Origin: CAYFWT01 sp964346955
Lineage (GTDB): Bacteria > Patescibacteriota > Minisyncoccia > Portnoybacterales > UBA2143
DNA length: 33,239 bases
Direction: 5' to 3'
NCBI GenBank assembly: GCA_964346955.1
Contig: CAYFWT010000006.1
Location: 1-33,239 of the forward strand
The notes under the pieces are model-generated. The model searched no databases. It was not told the origin of the DNA and was given only the letters and a program-made list of their open reading frames with translations. A program made the position numbers and the translations under genes. This document shows, in pieces, positions 29,122 through 33,239 of the stretch (positions are counted from its first letter, which is position 1; every line of letters begins with the position of its first letter).

Positions 29122-29607
29122 ATGGTTTATCAGAAGCCAGAGAAAACTGAATACGAACAGAAATTACTCGACTTAGCTCGGGTAGTTCGAGTAGTGGCTG
29201 GTGGCCGACGTTTTAGGTTTCGGGCAGTGATGATAATTGGTAATAAGAAGGGGAAGGTGGGGCTAGGGATAGCCAAAGGCCAAGATGTCAGTTTAGCTGT
29301 GGAAAAGGCGACCGCTAATGCCAAAAAGCATTTGGTTAAGGTCCCTTTATTTAATGAGACTATCCCTCACGAGGTTAGTGCAAAGTATAGTAGTGCTAAG
29401 GTTCTATTGAAGCCAGGCCGGAAAGGAAGAGGAATTATTGCTGGGGGAGCTGTTCGAGTGGTTTGCGATTTAGCTGGCATCAAAAATATTTCCGCCAAAG
29501 TTATCGGCCGAACCAATAGTAAATTAAATAATGCTAGGGCCACCATAAAAGCATTGCAGAAACTCAAAGCCCAAATCTCAAAAGTCAAAACTACAGCTAA
29601 AAATTAA
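29122..29607 (+). CDS. rpsE: 30S ribosomal protein S5 (uS5)
   Basis: Participates in translational accuracy and mRNA entry. 161 residues, normal. The double-stranded RNA-binding part (LLDLARVVRVVAGGRRFRFRA, then VGLGIAKGQDVSLAVEKA) and the C-terminal domain (LLKPGRKGRGIIAGGAVRVV, AGIKNISAKVIGRTNS) are intact. In most bacteria rpmD (L30) follows directly; here only 51 bases remain before rplO. Confidence 0.98.
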   Translation: MVYQKPEKTEYEQKLLDLARVVRVVAGGRRFRFRAVMIIGNKKGKVGLGIAKGQDVSLAVEKATANAKKHLVKVPLFNETIPHEVSAKYSSAKVLLKPGRKGRGIIAGGAVRVVCDLAGIKNISAKVIGRTNSKLNNARATIKALQKLKAQISKVKTTAKN

Positions 29608-29658
29608 AAACCGGTTTTTCATTTTTCTTTTTTAATTTTTAATTTAAGCGGAGCGAAC

Positions 29659-30192
29659 ATGCAATTACATCAACTAAAACCTCGTTATAAGAGAAAGTCC
29701 CGCAAACGGGTTGCTCGAGGTGGTAAAAAGGGTACTTATTCAGGCCGGGGTGTTAAGGGACAGAAAGCGCGGGCGGGTAAAAAACCACGTCCTGGTTTTG
29801 CTGGTGGCGATACACCATTGCTTAAGCGACTGCCTAAAAGGAAGGGTCAAGTAGGTAAAGTTAAAATAAGACGAGGGGTGAAAATATCTAGATTACGAAA
29901 AAAACCAGTCGTCTTTAATTTAAAAGATATTGGGGAAAGATTTAGAGCCGGGGAAACTGTCTCTCCCCAAAGCTTGTTGGAGAAAGGTTTAATTGATAAA
30001 ATAGGAAAGAAGATTCCTCGGGTAAAGATTTTAGGAGAGGGCGAACTGAAAAAGAAATTACGCTTCCAAAAAGTAGAGTTTTCGAGAAGGGCCAAGGGAA
30101 AAATTGAGGGAGTTAAAGAAACAGCAAAAACAAAAATCAAAAGTCAAAAAGGCCGAACCATCCCCAGGCCTAAGGTGATTCGTGATTCGTAA
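29659..30192 (+). CDS. rplO: 50S ribosomal protein L15 (uL15)
   Basis: A late-assembly 50S protein with a long basic N-terminal arm. 177 residues against about 145. The arm (RKSRKRVARGGKKGTYSGRG, QKARAGKKPRPGFAGGDTPL) and core (VVFNLKDIGERF, GLIDKIGKKIPRVKILGEGE) are typical; about 35 extra basic residues form the C terminus (KETAKTKIKSQKGRTIPRPK). The start context TTTAAGCGGAGCGAACATG matches that of rpsC. secY follows 12 bases later. Confidence 0.97.
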   Translation: MQLHQLKPRYKRKSRKRVARGGKKGTYSGRGVKGQKARAGKKPRPGFAGGDTPLLKRLPKRKGQVGKVKIRRGVKISRLRKKPVVFNLKDIGERFRAGETVSPQSLLEKGLIDKIGKKIPRVKILGEGELKKKLRFQKVEFSRRAKGKIEGVKETAKTKIKSQKGRTIPRPKVIRDS

Positions 30193-30204
30193 TTCACTAC
30201 ATTT

Positions 30205-31488
30205 ATGAAATGGTTTCAAAAAATCATTCAAATTTTCAAAGTTAAAGATCTCCGTAAGAAGATATTTTTTGTTTTGATGATTTTAGTTATCTTTCGGATA
30301 GCCGCCAGTGTTCCGGTACCTGGTATTGATGCCGAAAGGTTAAAAGAATTTTTTGCCAATAACCAATTATTTGGTCTTTTAAATATTTTTACTGGAGGAG
30401 CGATGAGTAATTTATCAATTGTCATGTTAGGCCTGGGGCCCTTTATTACGGCGACAATTATTATGCAACTTTTAACCATGATTTTCCCTCGCTTGGAAGC
30501 GCTTTATAAAGAAGAAGGAGAGAAAGGTCGCCAGAAGTTTAATCAATACTCTCGTATATTGACTGTTCCCTTGGCTTCTCTGCAGGCTTACGCCATGTTA
30601 ACTCTTTTAAGTCGGCAAAATATTATTGGCTTTCTTTCGCCAGCCCAATGGGTTACTTCTATTTCAGTAATTACCGCCGGCGCTTTATTTTTAATGTGGC
30701 TAGGGGAATTAATTTCTGAGAAAGGTATTGGCAATGGTGTTTCTTTATTGATTTTTGCGGGAATTGTTTCGCGGGTTCCTCTTTCGATAAGGGAATTAGC
30801 CGTTACCTATGACCCTTCGAAAATCCCTTCCTATTTGGCCTTTTTTGCTTTGGCCTTAGTTATTACCACTGGGGTAGTCATTATTAATGAAGGACGGCGG
30901 AATATTCCAGTTTCTTATGCCAAGCGGATTCGCGGCCATCGGATGTATGGTGGGGTCTCCACTTACCTGCCTTTAAATGTTAATCCGGCTGGGGTGATTC
31001 CAATTATTTTTGCTTTGTCAATAATGCTTTTTCCAGGTATGGTGGCTAATTTCTTAGGAGGTTCTAGTATTGAATGGTTAGCTAATCTTGCTCAAGGAGT
31101 TGGTCGTCTTTTCCAAAACCCTTGGTTTTATGGCTTTGGCTATTTTGCTCTGGTAGTCCTTTTTACCTATTTTTATACGGCGGTTACTTTTGACCCTAAA
31201 AGTGTGGCTAATAATTTACAAAAAATGGGTGGTTTTATTCCAGGGATTCGTCCCGGCAGGCCGACTTCTGATTTTTTATATTTTATTCTTAATCGGGTCT
31301 TGCTTTTTGGAGCTATCTTTTTAGGAACAATTGCTGTTTTGCCTTCAATTGTTCAGGGAGCTACTGGAATAACTGCCTTTACTTTTGCCATTGGCGGTAC
31401 TGCCCTTTTAATTGTTGTCTCAGTGGTTCTAGAGACGATGCGTCAAATCAACGCCCAACTGGTCATGCGGGACTACGAGGGCTTTTAA
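30205..31488 (+). CDS. secY: Protein translocase subunit SecY
   Basis: The channel-forming subunit of the Sec translocon, exporting the secreted proteases and inserting membrane proteins of this window. 427 residues, full length, with ten membrane segments. Conserved: SVPVPGID (plug-side loop after helix 1), LGLGPFITATIIMQLL, GEKGRQKFNQYSR, LISEKGIGNGVSLLIF, and the C-terminal ETMRQINAQLVMRDYEGF. SecE and SecG are not in the window. adk follows after 5 bases, the usual order. Confidence 0.98.
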   Translation: MKWFQKIIQIFKVKDLRKKIFFVLMILVIFRIAASVPVPGIDAERLKEFFANNQLFGLLNIFTGGAMSNLSIVMLGLGPFITATIIMQLLTMIFPRLEALYKEEGEKGRQKFNQYSRILTVPLASLQAYAMLTLLSRQNIIGFLSPAQWVTSISVITAGALFLMWLGELISEKGIGNGVSLLIFAGIVSRVPLSIRELAVTYDPSKIPSYLAFFALALVITTGVVIINEGRRNIPVSYAKRIRGHRMYGGVSTYLPLNVNPAGVIPIIFALSIMLFPGMVANFLGGSSIEWLANLAQGVGRLFQNPWFYGFGYFALVVLFTYFYTAVTFDPKSVANNLQKMGGFIPGIRPGRPTSDFLYFILNRVLLFGAIFLGTIAVLPSIVQGATGITAFTFAIGGTALLIVVSVVLETMRQINAQLVMRDYEGF

Positions 31489-31493
31489 TTTAT

Positions 31494-32159
31494 ATGCCCA
31501 CCAACCAACCCCAAATCATCGTTTTATTAGGTCGTTCTGGTTGCGGAAAGGGAACTCAGGGTAAGCTGCTCAAGAAGGAGCTTGGTTATGATTATGTTGG
31601 CAGTGGCGACCTCCTCCGGGAGAGGATAGAAAAAAATGATTTTTCCGGGAAAAAATTAAGAAAGGTTTTGAATGAGGGTGAACTGGCGCCAACCTTTTTA
31701 ATCTCCCAGCTCTGGAGCAGAAAAACGAGAGAAAAAAAGAATAAACCAAATTTAAAGGGGCTGGTTATCGACGGTAGCCCTCGTTCACTCTCGGAAGCAA
31801 AGCTAATGGATGAAATTTTTGAATGGTATGAATGGACGAAGATTAAAGTTATTTTATTAGATATTTCTGATGAAGAGGCATTTGCTAGAATAACTAAACG
31901 CCGTATTTGTAAAAAGTGTGGACGACTTATTCCTTGGGTTGGCCAATTTAAGAAGCTGAAGAGGTGTGATAAATGCGGTGGGGGATTGATGACTCGTCCT
32001 GATGACAAGCCAGCGGCGATTAAGGCCCGTTTAGATTTTTATAAAGAAGATGTTCAGCCAGTTGTCGATTATTACGAAAAGCAAAAGAAGCTGATTCGAA
32101 TTAATGGTTATCCACCAATTAAAGATGTCCATCAAGATATCAGAAAAGCTATTCTATGA
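31494..32159 (+). CDS. adk: Adenylate kinase
   Basis: Catalyses ATP + AMP = 2 ADP in the cytoplasm. 221 residues. P-loop GRSGCGKGTQ (13-22), AMP-site GSGDLLRERI, and DGSPRSLSEA in place of the usual DGFPRT..QA. The LID (about 137-168) has the zinc type with four cysteines: ICKKCGRLIP and RCDKCGGGL. DDKPAAIKARLDFY closes the LID. The variation in the FPRT motif and the insertion-rich region (about 76-88) make it a divergent member. Its last bases overlap map by ATGA. Confidence 0.95.
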   Translation: MPTNQPQIIVLLGRSGCGKGTQGKLLKKELGYDYVGSGDLLRERIEKNDFSGKKLRKVLNEGELAPTFLISQLWSRKTREKKNKPNLKGLVIDGSPRSLSEAKLMDEIFEWYEWTKIKVILLDISDEEAFARITKRRICKKCGRLIPWVGQFKKLKRCDKCGGGLMTRPDDKPAAIKARLDFYKEDVQPVVDYYEKQKKLIRINGYPPIKDVHQDIRKAIL

Positions 32160-32899
32160 TTCCAATTAAAACTCCACAAGAAATTGCCCTGATGGCTCAA
32201 GGTGGCCGGATTCTGGTTAAAATTATCAAAGAGCTGAAAGCTGAAGTTAAACCAGGTTTGACCACTAAAGAATTAGATAAGCTCGCCCAAGAGCTTATTT
32301 TTGACTACGGAGTTAAATCTGCTTTTAAAAATTATCAAGGCTTTCCCGCCAATTTATGTACTTCGATTAATGAACAGATTGTCCATGGAGTGCCATCAAC
32401 AAGAAAGTTAGCCGAGGGCGATATTCTCAGTTTGGATTTAGGAATTATTTACCAAGGCCTCTATGTAGATACCGCTGTTACTTTGCCCGTAGGCTCAGTT
32501 TCTCCAGAGGTCAGCCGATTAATTCGGATAACTAAAAAAGCTTTAAAAAGAGCGGTGGCTCGAGCCAAGCCAGGCAAAACTATTGGTGATATTTCTTCTG
32601 CCATTCAAAAGCATGTCGAAGCAGCTGATTTTCAAGTAGTCCGAGAACTTTGTGGCCACGGTATTGGCCGCCAACTTCACCAAGAGCCAGAGGTGCCTAA
32701 TTTTGGTCAGCGGCATAAAGGACCAGAACTGAAATCAGGTATGGTTTTAGCTCTGGAGCCAATGGTAGTCATGGGAAAACCAAGTATAAAAAAAGCCCCT
32801 GATGGCTTTAGCTACCAAACGGCTGACAATAGCTTATCAGCCCATTTTGAACACACCGTGGCGGTGACTAAGAAAGGCCCAAGAGTATTGACCAAATAA
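32156..32899 (+). CDS. map: Methionine aminopeptidase, type I
   Basis: Removes the initiator methionine from nascent proteins. 247 residues, normal. The five metal ligands are visible: Asp in LSLDLGIIY, Asp in YVDTAVTLP, His in CGHGIGRQLHQEP, Glu in LALEPMVV and Glu in HFEHTVAV. The start overlaps adk (ATGA). It is the last gene of the cluster: infA, rpmJ, rpsM, rpsK, rpsD and rpoA, which commonly follow, are absent here and a terminator lies 51 bases on. Confidence 0.98.
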   Translation: MIPIKTPQEIALMAQGGRILVKIIKELKAEVKPGLTTKELDKLAQELIFDYGVKSAFKNYQGFPANLCTSINEQIVHGVPSTRKLAEGDILSLDLGIIYQGLYVDTAVTLPVGSVSPEVSRLIRITKKALKRAVARAKPGKTIGDISSAIQKHVEAADFQVVRELCGHGIGRQLHQEPEVPNFGQRHKGPELKSGMVLALEPMVVMGKPSIKKAPDGFSYQTADNSLSAHFEHTVAVTKKGPRVLTK

Positions 32900-32950
32900 G
32901 CTAAACTTAGTTGTTTAGCAGTGGGAAAGGATTAATTTTAATAATAAAAC

Positions 32951-32985
32951 TCCCTAATCGAGTGATTAGGGACTTCTTTTTTATT
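32951..32985. terminator. Terminator between map and thrS (probably bidirectional)
   Basis: TCCCTAATC (32951-32959) and GATTAGGGA (32964-32972) form a perfect 9-bp stem with loop GAGT. CTTCTTTTTTATT follows on the + strand, and on the - strand GTTTTATTATT follows, so it can serve both convergent genes. Confidence 0.9.
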
Positions 32986-32997
32986 GGACATTTGAGC

Positions 32998-33239
32998 TTA
33001 GATTTTCTTTTTTTCTATCTCCTCTTTAATCTGGGCAATGAATTTGTTGGTTTTGACTGGGCCGATGTCGCCTTTAGCTCTGTCTCTAACCCGGACTGAA
33101 TTTGATTTTTCTTCTTTGTCGCCAACTACTAACATATAAGGAATTTTTTGTAATTCACCTTGACGAATTTTTTTAGAAACAGTTTCGTTTTCGTCTTTTA
33201 TTTCAAAACGGATATTTGCTTGGTCAAATAATTTAGCCA
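32998..33239 (-). CDS. thrS: Threonyl-tRNA synthetase, C-terminal part (cut by window edge)
   Basis: The last 80 codons of a class II aminoacyl-tRNA synthetase, read leftward to TAA at 32998-33000; the start lies beyond the window. The fragment is the anticodon-binding domain: RFEIKDENETVSKKIRQGEL, KIPYMLVVGDKEEKSNSVRV and DIGPVKTNKFIAQIKEEIE. The IPYMLVVGDKE stretch is strongly ThrRS-like; ProRS is the only realistic alternative. It is convergent with the ribosomal cluster and shares its terminator. Confidence 0.88.
   Translation of the reverse strand, partial: AKLFDQANIRFEIKDENETVSKKIRQGELQKIPYMLVVGDKEEKSNSVRVRDRAKGDIGPVKTNKFIAQIKEEIEKKKI

Noticed and set aside
32911..33099. Small + strand ORF of 62 codons after map
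   Set aside because: It runs through the terminator and is antisense to thrS, whose protein sequence is convincing.

Overview
The window looks like chromosomal DNA of a Patescibacteria/CPR bacterium, most likely of the Parcubacteria side. The reasons are: an AT-rich genome with compact genes and many ATGA overlaps; a str/S10/spc ribosomal cluster with no rpmD (uL30) between rpsE and rplO; an internal insertion in S12 and lysine/glutamate-rich tails on several ribosomal proteins; half-size MFS proteins; a pilMNO cluster; and no Shine-Dalgarno sequence at almost any ribosomal gene start. UGA is used as a stop (for example pilO, tuf, rplP), so this is not a code-25 lineage. Assignment below CPR level is a guess.

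Region 1 (1-5.5 kb) is a cell-surface and secretion block: a Ser/His (SipW/archaeal-type) signal peptidase overlapping a membrane-anchored protein with a very acidic tail, then a large secreted subtilase with Ig/PKD modules, then a small secreted metzincin-type protease. A three-way inverted repeat and a 5'-leader hairpin lie between the second and third genes.

Region 2 (5.5-9.8 kb) holds two tandem half-MFS genes, each with a near-identical promoter placed for leaderless transcription; a cluster of GGACTGTCCC palindromes; a family X DNA polymerase with PHP domain; two small unknown genes with strong Shine-Dalgarno sites; and a VanZ-like membrane protein whose promoter lies in the loop of the preceding terminator.

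Region 3 (9.8-14.6 kb) holds the type IV pilus inner-membrane genes pilM, pilN and pilO plus a small single-pass protein, tRNA-Arg(UCU) and tRNA-His(GUG), a membrane protein, a small basic protein and an MscS channel. An 88-bp palindromic element occurs before pilM and again, inverted, before the fourth pil gene. A third copy lies before rpsJ.

Region 4 (14.6-15.2 kb) is a small collagen-like gene bracketed by an imperfect direct repeat of about 50 bp. It looks like a cassette inserted between mscS and the ribosomal cluster.

Region 5 (15.2-32.9 kb) is a single-strand cluster: rpsL-rpsG-fusA-(Phd-like small gene)-tuf-rpsJ-rplC-rplD-rplW-rplB-rpsS-rplV-rpsC-rplP-rpmC-rpsQ-rplN-rplX-rplE-rpsZ-rpsH-rplF-rplR-rpsE-rplO-secY-adk-map. 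It starts at a strong TTGACA/extended -10 promoter and ends at a hairpin terminator facing the convergent, partial thrS. Its oddest spot is the rpsC-rplP junction, where the first 34 bp of rplP are exactly duplicated 140 bp upstream, making a 38-codon decoy ORF.

No complete new defence or biosynthetic system is evident. The more unusual signals are the flanked collagen-like cassette, the rplP head duplication, the palindromic elements placed at gene starts, the promoter-in-terminator arrangements and the Phd-like gene between fusA and tuf.
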